Assembly: GCA_013297765.1 (NCBI GenBank)
Contig: JAAFID010000007.1
Coordinates: forward strand, 1 to 46,225
Length of the DNA stretch: 46,225 nt
Direction of reading: 5' to 3'
Origin: Cytophagales bacterium
GTDB lineage: Bacteria; Bacteroidota; Bacteroidia; Cytophagales; Cytophagaceae
Part shown: positions 20,401 to 25,089 of the stretch, piece by piece
How positions within the stretch are numbered: the stretch's first letter is position 1
Layout of the letters: each line of letters starts with the position of its first letter
Made by a program: the position numbers and the translations under genes
Notes under the pieces: generated by a model
What the model was told of the DNA's origin: nothing
Database searches by the model: none
Seen by the model: only the letters and a program-made list of their open reading frames with translations

Positions 20401-22745
20401 TTAGTGCCATAGTGCCAGATGTAAGTGGTGGTTCAAATAGATACCCAGTGCTCACCAGTGGTGCCGATGGTTCGGCTAGAGATTTAACTGTTTTTAGTCC
20501 AGCTACTTTCACTCTTGGTTCGGCTAAAAATCTTACAGTACTTGGGGGTTTGATAGTAAACTCAGGAGCAGCATTTACTGTTAGTCCAGCCTCTGCTTCT
20601 ACCATTACAGTAGGTGATCAGTGGACTACGAACGGTACATTTACCAATGGTGGAGCTTCAAGTGTTGTATTAAATGCCCCATTGGGTGTAAAATCAATTA
20701 CTGCAGGTGCCAACTCATTTTATAACCTTACTATAGCAGCAGGTGCTACGGCAACGTTGCAAACCAATAGCAGTATCACAGTATTGAACAACATGAATAT
20801 TACTAGCGGTGCGTTTAAAATTGCCAATTCCGCACATCTGGTGAAAGTAGCTGGTAACTGGACAAAATCGCCATCGGCTATATTTACTGCTACCTTAGGA
20901 ACCGTTCAGTTAAATAAAACTTCTGGTGTACAAACAATATCAGGAACAGGCAATACTTTCTACGATCTAGATATCAGAGGCGGAAGTACACAAATTGTTA
21001 ATCTAGCCAACGACATCAACATAGATAGAAAACTTTACATTGCATCTGGTTGCACTTTCTCGGCAGGCAGTAGCAATGTAAATATTAAGGGAGACTGGAA
21101 TAATGCTGGAAAACAATTTGTGCCAGGTACAGGTACGGTTTCTTTTACAGGTTCTTCAAATCAAAGTATATCAAAATCTGGAGGCGAATTGTTTAATAAT
21201 ATTACCATCAATAGTACTTCTAGCGTAACGTGTGCTTCTGCAGTTACAGTAAATAAAGTAGTAACACTTACCTCTGGTACATTTGCCTCGGCTGGCAATC
21301 TTACTTTAAATTTAACCACTGGCGGTGCAATTGCCCCCACAGGTTCAGGGTCGTTGTCAGGTATAATGAAAACTGCTAGAACTTTTGTAGAGACGGTTGC
21401 GGGTTGGCACTACATAGGCACTCCGCTTCAAGGCACTACTTCTAATGATGTGCACACTGCCATTCCGCTTACCAACAACAATTGGTATTTCTACAAAGAA
21501 CAAAAAGGCGGTATGTACATACAATTAGGCTGGACTAGAATACTGCCTCTAAGCAGTCTCGCCGCTGAAAGAGCCACGAATATGTCTGCTCAAAGAGCAG
21601 TGGGTGGCCCCACAAATATGGTAGGATATGGTTTGAAATTCCCAGTTGGTACCACTAATCTTACCCTTACAGGTACCTACAATCATGCGGTAACTTCTTA
21701 TAGTTCTGGAGCTTTATCATATACTGCTTATGGCCAAACGTGGGGTGATGGATGGCAATTGCTTTCAAATCCTTATCCATCGCATATAGACTGGAATTTG
21801 GTAACTAAAACCAATATTGACCCTACTATTACTTATTACAATAGGGCATTAGGAACGAATGCTACCTATTTGAAAGGTACTTTCCCATTCCCAGATGTAT
21901 CTTCTAACGGAGGTACACAATACATACCACCAATGCAGGCGTATTGGGTACAGACATTAACAGGCGGAGGGTCAGTTACAGTACCTAATTCTTCAAGAGT
22001 TGTAAATCCATTAGGTACACCACCTACTTTTTACCGCAATGGTGTTTCAAATACCAAAACGTTGAAATTAAGTGTTACCAATACCAAATGCAGTGATGAG
22101 GCAATTGTAAGATTTGGTAAAGGAGCTACAGAGAAATATGATGTAACCTACGATGCTTATAAATTTAGCAATGACAATGCTTGCCCTAATATTTATTTTG
22201 TAGTAGATACCGCTCAATTGGTGATTAATTCGCTGCCAGAAATTGTTGCAGACAAGGCAATTCCTATGAGTTTTGAGTCGGTGGTCGCAGGTGAAAACAC
22301 CATTACCATTAAAGATTTAGACAATTTTGGCGACATGAAAGAAATCGTATTGCTAGACAAACAAACCAATCAGTCTCAAAACTTGTTGCAGAACGATACC
22401 TACAAGTTCACCGCCAGCAAAGGCGATGCTACCGACAGGTTTGTGTTGAACTTTGTACCAGCCGAAGAAGTGTTGGCACTGAACGATAGAGATGATTTGT
22501 CGAAATATGTAAACATCAATAGCTACCAAAACAAAGTGATTGTTGATTTCTCTAAACGCATAGGCGATAATGCCGACATTATCATTGCCAACACGCTAGG
22601 TCAAGAGGTTTACAACAGCGAGAACACCAATATTCGCTCTGGTAGAGTAGAGCTAAACGTAGGCAAAGTGCCATCGGCGGTATATGTGGTAAAAGTAGTA
22701 GTGAAAGGAAAATCGTATGCTAAAGAAGTATTGTTAAGCAAATAA
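5412..22745 (+). CDS. Giant (5777 aa) beta-strand-repeat secreted surface protein/adhesin with T9SS C-terminal domain
   Basis: Uninterrupted ORF; signal peptide (NFSKAKSSIIFGLIFFISIIFSQQTYGQS; start could be the ATG at 5430); repeats of the type TVTYNG..Q.I...TYNNLTLSG.GTKTLSG...VNGNLTI; C-terminal ...GWQLLSNPYPSHIDWN... and YVNINSYQNKVIVDFSKRIGDNADIIIANTLGQEVYNS...VPSAVYVVKVVVKGKSYAKEVLLSK. Confidence 0.93.
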   Translation: MQNTLTMNIAIRNFSKAKSSIIFGLIFFISIIFSQQTYGQSFSRLAVGNWDNNPTNLWATTGGGVATKTVPLTADDVTIQAGNTITLNAGQAYTCNSLVVTGSLVMGAGSSLTVTGGTGVTGAGTINMTAGGIINIGGTGGFTFTGTFTPGAGTINMNGAAQSIRAATYNNLIFAGSGVKTINVGTTTISGTLTGTAGVITTGSNLNINGGVVVTAATMNATANTVTYTNAAATNIFPGAYSSLTLAAGGTKTLTAATTVNGAFSLTSNLNCAGFDLTLVGGTSGAGTLTTGANTVTYSGAAQSVFATTYNNITFAGSNNKSLLGAVTVSGTATGTAGNILCATNNLTFNGTVSVAAATITTGLNVVTYNSASTQDIFSGTYSGNLDLAGAGAKTLRGATTVTGTYSMASALSCGANALTLNGTVTYTSGALTTGANTVTYGSASAQTVIPATYSGALTLNGGGTKSLSAATTVNGAFTLTSNLNCAGFDLTLVGATSGAGTLTTGANTVTYSALAAQNVFATTYNNLTFGGNNTKTLSGAVIVNGTSTVNTVTVACAANNLDLNGAVNWTAGTITTTTGNVTYNSASGQDIIPGTYSSNLTISGAGAKTLRGATTVTGTYSMASALSCGVNALTLNGTVTYTSGALTTGANTVTYGSAAAQTVIPATYSGAVTLSGAGAKTLSAATTVNGTFTLTSNLDCLGNNLILGGGTAGAGTLTTGANTVTYSAGVVQSIYGTTYNNLTLSGAAIKTLGAATVVNGALLVGTGATLQLSTFNFTANSTIDITGTLTDNSVTGTNLFVGNVKVNSGGNFSNTGNPAYTFQGGIQNDGTFALTGTGTVTFNTSSQSINGIGAMSFANATVLINGITITNSNTNTVTISASLNGTNASSIWVNANGSNLVYANATTMFVGGGSLDASANTNTVNYGLNGAQTVLATTYHNLTASAGGTKTLAGNTTVNNNLVVSAGNLDLGTVATTFSVSGNATLALACNLNFGTITTKTVTIVGDVSGAGAINTNTSLALHVLNLGGASNTIGAFTTSAVASVVNYNRVGNQTIFATANYRTLNVTGSGTKTIQGATTINNDITIPSGITLALNANTLTTAGNITINNGGILDVNANATLAVANTRVIANSGTLRVVGTLGNPATVTRNAAGNYSITQSAVGATIQANFFAFNFLGAGGIAISDGTIDVTNNFSNGTFASGVGAQYLNLTGLNFSDFSASNTVFNAGPTFNVTRTSGTGTVTFLDATGTLAGEVFDNDNANPGTLINWSNPVATYYSQGTNNFSLLTNWNKVPGGGGANPSAADLTNGLSTFIIQNTHTVTLDQNIDVLALTVGGGTSGALVIGDGTDRTLLSRQDLQVKAGASMTVANIDGTHTLDIRGNFTNAGTFNMRTSLTRFANTNFNGTNTQIFGPSTPVFFNVAFKTGSNTTANVALDIDGNVTLEAGSIFQDGGLTHTVAGDWNDGTTGAMTGTGTIQFNSNSQSVASASTFNNITFNGGGAAITIPGAITATGNFLVTNNTTVLASANVTHAIAQNFTVDAGSNFNHSNGTVDFNGTTAQSIDGSNATFFVVRFINGGVPNPKTILNNLVATNQLNITATAVVNSAGQIATANMVVDGTCGFTNQISFTGGGTISKTVAGAINLSSANIICTAGNTFIQVGSSVTSAGNFTINAGAQFIVDNNATLTGGAGNVFTANAGGNLYLRGINNFPFGYGTFNIAATSTTIYDAAFNQTVRGGLSIGNLNLSNNTKTLSGSLDINGNLNLSNSVVANFSAFSHTIAGNINNPVGSSMTSTSTITLDNPDGDQTIGAGGTYNLGTLNFTSTAPTAVRNKYINTNITLAGSFSAINSGGTSALINNVFLYGNVITGPGAAFGFTLGSNVRLLTSGTNTFQTTVASFGTKTLDVASIVRFNNTTNATDQSIPFGFSYGTIELQGAGAAGETNTKTALGALDINGSFINIANAFTFIDGGFAHTIAGDWSVFAGAYPAPTSTITFDGTTAQLIGPANQNLNFNNIVFSGFGSSKTFANTNNGSTVTILGNLTINTGVTVDINSKNVNIAGNWTSTGVFSQAATTTFSGTTADQTVSMGASSNFGGFNINKTNASFNTVTASTDLQIAGSLTLTANNANFAAGVRTISIGNDFNFNTGTTFTTTGTFLFNGSNLSQVLNMNTTGATFQNLSFSGTQIKTLATNDITVNGNLTIIGSATFNGNNRQITVLGNWVNGGTFQHNSTVNFTGSFQNISASNFSSVNIAGTNIKTLSGNINLNGSLTIAAASTLDVSASNYAVSLDGSWTNNGTFTPRLGTVTFGGNGKNITTGGIGAGKRFYNVTLSMTAATDATLVGAIDIDNDLIITSGRMVTGANNVNVGGTMMVTEAFNQNNNASVLTFDAGVAGIKTFNPGNSVNSAYRAITVNGNSGLIVQLTTNNLTIGNTQNLTVTSGAFKLNGKTLTMSNGNIVVTTNGTFDVDAGANLYLADNASITNTGTLKILGTSTNYANILRNGGTGAQGYTITQTAGTFSAQYYSISNTKGAGVTISGGTIDATNNFSNGTFSGSGTSYLTLNGLNYTGTASSVVFNAGPTFNVNRTSGPGIITFNAATGDLAGPLYENDLPDGGAATGFCQWTAFGKRWGNFTADNNWNTPGNWSPSGVPTSSDTIYLDHNIIAPATAYTVNITSADAAAYRLIVDKQGGAGVISLVLSGGRSLTVGENINILTGNILTATNNTNILNIGGNWSNSGTFNNGSSTVNFNGGAGSYTLSPGGSSFFNLNINNGGTYTLSSAITMAGSLNVSNGTLNAGAGGNTVNVAGNWNNIGGTFIPQTGLVNLNGASAQSVAGGPFYDLATASAGVKNITSSLTITRNITIGATSSINAGTNILFVGGNWANNSGTGAFTQTSFGTVYFNGGANQTIDNGTSGTTFNNVTLSGVTNHTKFLGRNIVVNGNLDISSSAVITLDAAAFTITGLPANTFTINGTSAIILRGVNNFPSGFGTNTLAAGSTVNYILNSNQTIFAAAYGNLTLTSGAVVNNTKTATGAIVVQGNLTLSDVSVQLDMNNADMTLAGNLAFPTAGRQILWGTGMFTHNGAGWNIDVDYTGFSPDFGNVTLTGSGTKTMLANLNIGGNFSVQSGVAFTMNTFLLTSTGASKTFTLANGATLNCNVVAPEVAFPKNFTTNATNANSTVILNGASNQLVFANTTYGNLYLSNNAVNNTLTGVLNVAGDFYNRAATLVDASFNMNLSGAINDIRNYTPSVGTVITLNGSTQSIYDGVNGANLDLGNVVFSNAGTKTLGSTGGVGNIVNISGNVTIASGVTVNTNRNVNFSGSTWTNNGSFNHSANTFTFNGTIAQAINPGLVNSYQQVVFANTTAPVTFNTRGGNFANTGASGFIINVGAIVDMGTALTHNISGTVTNNGTWTTNNANFNFNGGNQTITTPVFAAQNVFTSTNGTKTMGCNWSVNDLTIGINTTLSATATPYDLTVTGNWTNSGGFNNGGNTVTFESNNTSAKTITAGGSNFNNVNFNQSLTAARTYTLLSPATTFANNLLIGSGATLNLNSNTLTLGSNNASTEAHLIAAGATLQVNANANLRFNNQNGNSSLTVNGTLITVGTSGNIATITRATANGRTDIVINGTIKANFYLYDFIGDAGMVINSSATVDATDNLSNGTWSNMNTAGGAAKYYLVLEAPVSTNIANVTFNFGGTPTTGVHYNVRRSLTATGVVTFVEAISGILGSFLYEDDPTGPTSPSATTGKCLWPTTVLATWTGAINRDWNVAGNWSPATVPTNAIDALIPNVANDPIITSANAVCRNITLSDGILGLDNGFDLVVNKDVVLGTAANAAQIQVLNSGCDITVLGAWTKNANATFSHGNGRVTFTGAAGAYTINPGLSAFFNLDFNGSTSNFNLNGATVNVDGSMNIINGTVFPLTAAYNINIKGNFTNSDRFSPATPGTITLSGLANQSVTNVSIRNLVVSGTGIKTFFATDTINGTIVVNSGATLAANNLSTLYMLGNVTINTGGSFDDGSAIHYFRGATWTGTGNWVTNTGTIVFDGTGQNIGSSKFNNLILTGSGNKTLNGNVTLNADFTLKTGTGTFVTNTFLLSSATGASNFSMEAGTNMNISGANNCPSNFSTYTVDPVSNTNYNAAFDQTVGGITYGNLNLSNITTKTLAGDIVVVGNLNINTSTLDVSASNYTITVSGNFDNNSTGSFTARNGTVIMTGAANNVIYLGAGGGVKDFYDLVIDKTNASTNTAINRNLNILNDLTVLTGAYNTNGFTTTVSNNMIATAGTFTNNGGGGYIFNKPSGAANIQTNGSTLRNLTFSGGATYTTLDNLTINGAFTQTAGTFNGNGKTVSLGDFSDVVSIAGTYIVGTGGKLVLGNNCSVTVTSTGTIEIVGTPVSIAQVTRNPTFGGTYNFTVDGIIKAQYYQFEYMSNSGIQINASATIDVTDNFSNGTFTNGPTTGTMFRIENTQTLTIDNVSFPINPGAGVNNVTKITATSGIVTFNLATGVFAGEGFENDGFIPNPPGLIQWTGPIVLTWNGSVSSDWFTAANWTASTGPNIVPTGAEDVVMTNSGNLPVLNADGARARKLTVNGVFTLNTPASPLADLTVLGDMYINTGTLISTSVNDTIIVAGNWNKLVTGTFNPGSSTVILNSTTGTRTVNNGTSTFNNLVIDGTSLFQLAASTTILGNLSILQGTLDVTSSGFSMTVRGNWLNQGTFVSGNGFVNFNSNAAGTRTINSGGSAFNSLFFSPSAATTYQLIGNNVATKSNITIGTQATLALNGLSCLVGDNVGSDNITINGTVNVNANASLKMSNNGSVTVNSGGTLTVVGTDAINVASMSRQSAGNYSVIVNSGGNIQAQYYVIEYLGVGGMVINSGATIHPINNFSRGTFSNGVLGGTYLDVRNTFADFVMDSVIFNTGATFNCTRLSGAGVITFHDATGGLGGYYYEKDEESPANSPTTGLVQWTYTFPITTWSGAVSSDWNNVGNWDNGVPSNSFSAIVPDVSGGSNRYPVLTSGADGSARDLTVFSPATFTLGSAKNLTVLGGLIVNSGAAFTVSPASASTITVGDQWTTNGTFTNGGASSVVLNAPLGVKSITAGANSFYNLTIAAGATATLQTNSSITVLNNMNITSGAFKIANSAHLVKVAGNWTKSPSAIFTATLGTVQLNKTSGVQTISGTGNTFYDLDIRGGSTQIVNLANDINIDRKLYIASGCTFSAGSSNVNIKGDWNNAGKQFVPGTGTVSFTGSSNQSISKSGGELFNNITINSTSSVTCASAVTVNKVVTLTSGTFASAGNLTLNLTTGGAIAPTGSGSLSGIMKTARTFVETVAGWHYIGTPLQGTTSNDVHTAIPLTNNNWYFYKEQKGGMYIQLGWTRILPLSSLAAERATNMSAQRAVGGPTNMVGYGLKFPVGTTNLTLTGTYNHAVTSYSSGALSYTAYGQTWGDGWQLLSNPYPSHIDWNLVTKTNIDPTITYYNRALGTNATYLKGTFPFPDVSSNGGTQYIPPMQAYWVQTLTGGGSVTVPNSSRVVNPLGTPPTFYRNGVSNTKTLKLSVTNTKCSDEAIVRFGKGATEKYDVTYDAYKFSNDNACPNIYFVVDTAQLVINSLPEIVADKAIPMSFESVVAGENTITIKDLDNFGDMKEIVLLDKQTNQSQNLLQNDTYKFTASKGDATDRFVLNFVPAEEVLALNDRDDLSKYVNINSYQNKVIVDFSKRIGDNADIIIANTLGQEVYNSENTNIRSGRVELNVGKVPSAVYVVKVVVKGKSYAKEVLLSK
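6206..7440 (+). repeat. ~643-bp in-frame tandem near-duplicate within the giant gene
   Basis: GCTAACTTCCAACTTGAATTGTGCTGGTTTCGACC... at 6206 recurs at 6848 (offset 642). The TGTYSMASALSCG(A/V)NALTLNGTVTYTSGALTTGANTVTYGSA segment at 6618 recurs at 7263 (offset 645). Confidence 0.9.
8814..9300 (+). repeat. Junction module copy 1 of the giant protein
   Basis: GTLRVVGTLGNPATVTRNAAGNYSI...IQANFFAFNFLGAGGIAISDGTIDVTNNFSNGTF...FNAGPTFNVTRTSGTGTVTFLDATGTLAGEVFDND...INWSNP. Confidence 0.8.
12872..13386 (+). repeat. Junction module copy 2
   Basis: GTLKILGTSTNYANILRNG...FSAQYYSISNTKGAGVTISGGTIDATNNFSNGTF...FNAGPTFNVNRTSGPGIITFNAATGDLAGPLYENDLPDGGAATGFCQWT...NWNTPGNWSPSGVP. Confidence 0.8.
16215..16770 (+). 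repeat. Junction module copy 3
   Basis: GTLITVGTSGNIATITRAT...IKANFYLYDFIGDAGMVINSSATVDATDNLSNGTW...GSFLYEDDPTGPTSPSATTGKCLW...TWTGAINRDWNVAGNWSPATVP. Confidence 0.8.
18570..19110 (+). repeat. Junction module copy 4
   Basis: GTIEIVGTPVSIAQVTRNP...IKAQYYQFEYMSNSGIQINASATIDVTDNFSNGTF...TSGIVTFNLATGVFAGEGFENDG...IQWTGPIVLTWNGSVSSDWFTAANW. Confidence 0.8.
19878..20400 (+). repeat. Junction module copy 5
   Basis: GTLTVVGTDAINVASMSRQSAGNYSV...IQAQYYVIEYLGVGGMVINSGATIHPINNFSRGTF...FNTGATFNCTRLSGAGVITFHDATGGLGGYYYEKDEESPANSPTTGLVQWT...TWSGAVSSDWNNVGNWDNGVP. Confidence 0.8.
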
Positions 22746-22762
22746 ACTTTACTTAAATATCA

Positions 22763-22805
22763 AGCCACTGTCTATAGGATAAAATCTAAAGGCAGTGGCT
22801 TTTTG
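22763..22805 (+). terminator. Rho-independent terminator of the giant gene
   Basis: AGCCACTG (22763-22770)/CAGTGGCT (22793-22800), extendable by wobble pairs, followed by tttttg. Confidence 0.8.
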
Positions 22806-22913
22806 ATATTCGTTTTTTGGGTTCAGAAAGCAATAGAAAAATGGACAGGTGCTTTTCTCCGTAATTTCTTTTTACGGCAAATAGTGAAAGGGTATGATTT
22901 GGAGGAAATGGTA

Positions 22914-23507
22914 TTAAAATTCAATATCGTATTCCATTCTTCGGGCGGTCTCTTTTGCTACTTCTGTACCAAATAATTTTTGGATAATGTGAAACGACAT
23001 ATTGATACCCGCCGAGATGCCTCCTGAAGTGATGATGTTGCCTTCATCTACAAACTTTTGCCCTGAAACTACATTTGCTTTTGGGTAATCTTTTGCTAAT
23101 CTTTCTAAATCCATCCAATGCGTCGTGGCCGATTTACCATCTAACAATCCACATTCGGCCAATAGCAATGCTCCAGTACATACTGAGGCTAAAATTTTTA
23201 CTTTGGTATGTTGGTGTTTTATCCATTCAATTACCTGCGGTTTTTTTATCTCCAATTCTTCTGCACCATACCCACCTGGAATAATGAGAATATCTAAATT
23301 TGGCAAACTTTCAAAAGTAGCCGATGGAAGTATTTTTAAACCATTCCTAGCCGTCACTATATTGCCAGTTTCCCCGATAGTAAGCACTTTGCATACAGCG
23401 ACTCCATCTTTTCTAGCCAAGGAGAAAACTTCAAACGGCCCTGCAAAATCTAAGACCTCGACTTCATCAAAAATATAAATGCCGATGTTAATTGGGGGAA
23501 TCTTCAT
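22914..23507 (-). CDS. DJ-1/PfpI family protein
   Basis: NIGIYIFDEVEVLDFAGPFEVFSLA, LIIPGGYGAEEL, ILASVCTGALLLAECGLLDGKSATTHWMDLERL (nucleophile-elbow Cys). Confidence 0.92.
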   Translation of the reverse strand: MKIPPINIGIYIFDEVEVLDFAGPFEVFSLARKDGVAVCKVLTIGETGNIVTARNGLKILPSATFESLPNLDILIIPGGYGAEELEIKKPQVIEWIKHQHTKVKILASVCTGALLLAECGLLDGKSATTHWMDLERLAKDYPKANVVSGQKFVDEGNIITSGGISAGINMSFHIIQKLFGTEVAKETARRMEYDIEF

Positions 23508-25047
23508 CTAATGGTTTCTTAAGGTTATCAAAACTTAAATTCAATGATTTTTCTATCTCTTTTAGTTTCTTTATAACTTCTTTAGCAGAAATTTTAAATT
23601 CGTCTTTTGCAGTTTCCTCGTTATTTTTAATCCAATCTTTTACTCCATCAAGCAATTCTTTCTTTTTAAGTCTTTTTGTATTAGGGTCAGAGAGTTTCAA
23701 GATTGAATTTGCTTTCTCTTTGAATCGCTCTGGATAATATCTTTCAAAATCATGTTCTGAAAACTGTGAAAACTTATCTTTAGTCCAACCATGTTTTTCA
23801 TAGGTAGTTTGAAGTTTTTCAATTATTTTTTGTTCTTCTTCCCCAGCGTCTATTATTACAAAAACTTTATTTTTATATACTGGTTCTAAATGCAAAAACA
23901 CAAATAGTTTGTTAAAGTCTTCAAACTTTGGGATAATTTGAGATGTGCACGTTGCAGAAAAAGTTTTTAATTTATCCCTTAGTTTGGGAACATACCATTT
24001 AATAAACCAATCCCTTATTAAAACTTCTGCAGAGGATTCTTCTAAAAATAGCCAAGCAGACCATAGTGCAAAATCATGAAAATCGTAACCTAAATTCTCT
24101 AATACAGCTTTTCTATCCTCAAAATTATTATGTATCTCAGTTAAACTTGAAATAAACAAATTTGGTCTGTTTGGGTCACTCAGTTCTGATGTAACATTAA
24201 AAACTTTAGAATTATAACTACCTCCCAAGTATTTCATCACAATATTGGAATGTGTCGAAACAAAAAACTGGTTGGTTTCTGATTTTTCAATAATAAATTT
24301 TAGTAAAGATTTGAGGGCATTTGGGTGAATGTCATTTTCTGGTTCTTCAATTAAAAATATTTTGTTTTCAGTAACACATAAATCCGTAATTAGTCCAATA
24401 ATATTTGTAACACCTTCCCCCATTGCTGTTAAGGGTATATGTTCTAGGTTATGAACAAAATAAACACCTTTTTTACCACCAGTACTTGCTAATGTAGATA
24501 CTTCAAACCCCAATATATTTTTACAAGCATTTATATATTGTTCATTTGCTGGTTTATATTGAGGTGTAGTAATTCTATCTATTTTGGAATATAAATTTGT
24601 AAAATCTCCAGATACTGAATTGGTATTTTGTTCATTTATTGCATCGCTAAAATTTATTGTCTTTCTTTTAGATAAAAATGGATATATCAGATTCTGAGGT
24701 TCTACTTCACTATAAGGATTTACATTAAACATGTGATTTCCTTCACTATTGAGTATTAGTCGTTGCTGATTAGAAGGTTGAAATACTAAGGAAGTACCTT
24801 CAAGGAGTATGTGCCCTCCAGGATATTCACCTTTAAGATATAACTTTACTTCTCCAACAGACTCTGCAATAGTAATGTCATGTGATGTAAGTATATTTTG
24901 TCTTTGTAATGAAAATATAGAATTTATTATTGTCGATTTCCCTGAATTATTAGCACCAATAAAGACATTGATTTTATCGGAAACTTCAGTCTTATGTAAT
25001 TTTTTAAATCCCCGTATGTTTGTTAATTCTATAGCTGTGATTTTCAT
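23488..25047 (-). CDS. OLD-family-like AAA ATPase with C-terminal TOPRIM-like region
   Basis: MKITAIELTNIRGFKKL...VFIGANNSGKSTIINSIFSLQ (Walker A), LTAMGEGVTNIIGLI (signature), KIFLIEEPENDIHPNALKSLL (Walker B/D-loop), ST-H-S switch, then FLEESSAEVLI, KVFVIIDAGEEE and SEHDFERYYPERF as in OLD/ATP-dependent endonucleases. Confidence 0.85.
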   Translation of the reverse strand: MKITAIELTNIRGFKKLHKTEVSDKINVFIGANNSGKSTIINSIFSLQRQNILTSHDITIAESVGEVKLYLKGEYPGGHILLEGTSLVFQPSNQQRLILNSEGNHMFNVNPYSEVEPQNLIYPFLSKRKTINFSDAINEQNTNSVSGDFTNLYSKIDRITTPQYKPANEQYINACKNILGFEVSTLASTGGKKGVYFVHNLEHIPLTAMGEGVTNIIGLITDLCVTENKIFLIEEPENDIHPNALKSLLKFIIEKSETNQFFVSTHSNIVMKYLGGSYNSKVFNVTSELSDPNRPNLFISSLTEIHNNFEDRKAVLENLGYDFHDFALWSAWLFLEESSAEVLIRDWFIKWYVPKLRDKLKTFSATCTSQIIPKFEDFNKLFVFLHLEPVYKNKVFVIIDAGEEEQKIIEKLQTTYEKHGWTKDKFSQFSEHDFERYYPERFKEKANSILKLSDPNTKRLKKKELLDGVKDWIKNNEETAKDEFKISAKEVIKKLKEIEKSLNLSFDNLKKPLDEDSPN

Positions 25048-25089
25048 TTTACCTTTAAGTCTAATACAACATTTTTATTAATTTCCCCT

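Noticed and set aside
5454-20605. Many antisense ORFs (60-155 aa) inside the giant gene, nearly all in one frame and rich in V/P/A/L
   Set aside because: Codon-composition artefact. The common antisense frame uses the third base of one codon plus the first two of the next. Thr/Gly/Ala/Asn-rich sense codons then read as Val/Pro/Ala/Leu, and antisense stops are rare because Tyr/Gln/His are rare in the sense protein.
5412-22745. Repeats as a possible CRISPR array
   Set aside because: Repeats are degenerate, in-frame and protein-coding, with no constant direct repeat/unique spacer structure and no cas genes.
23075-23478. Plus-strand ORFs antisense to the DJ-1/PfpI gene
   Set aside because: Shadow ORFs; the minus-strand reading has clear family motifs.
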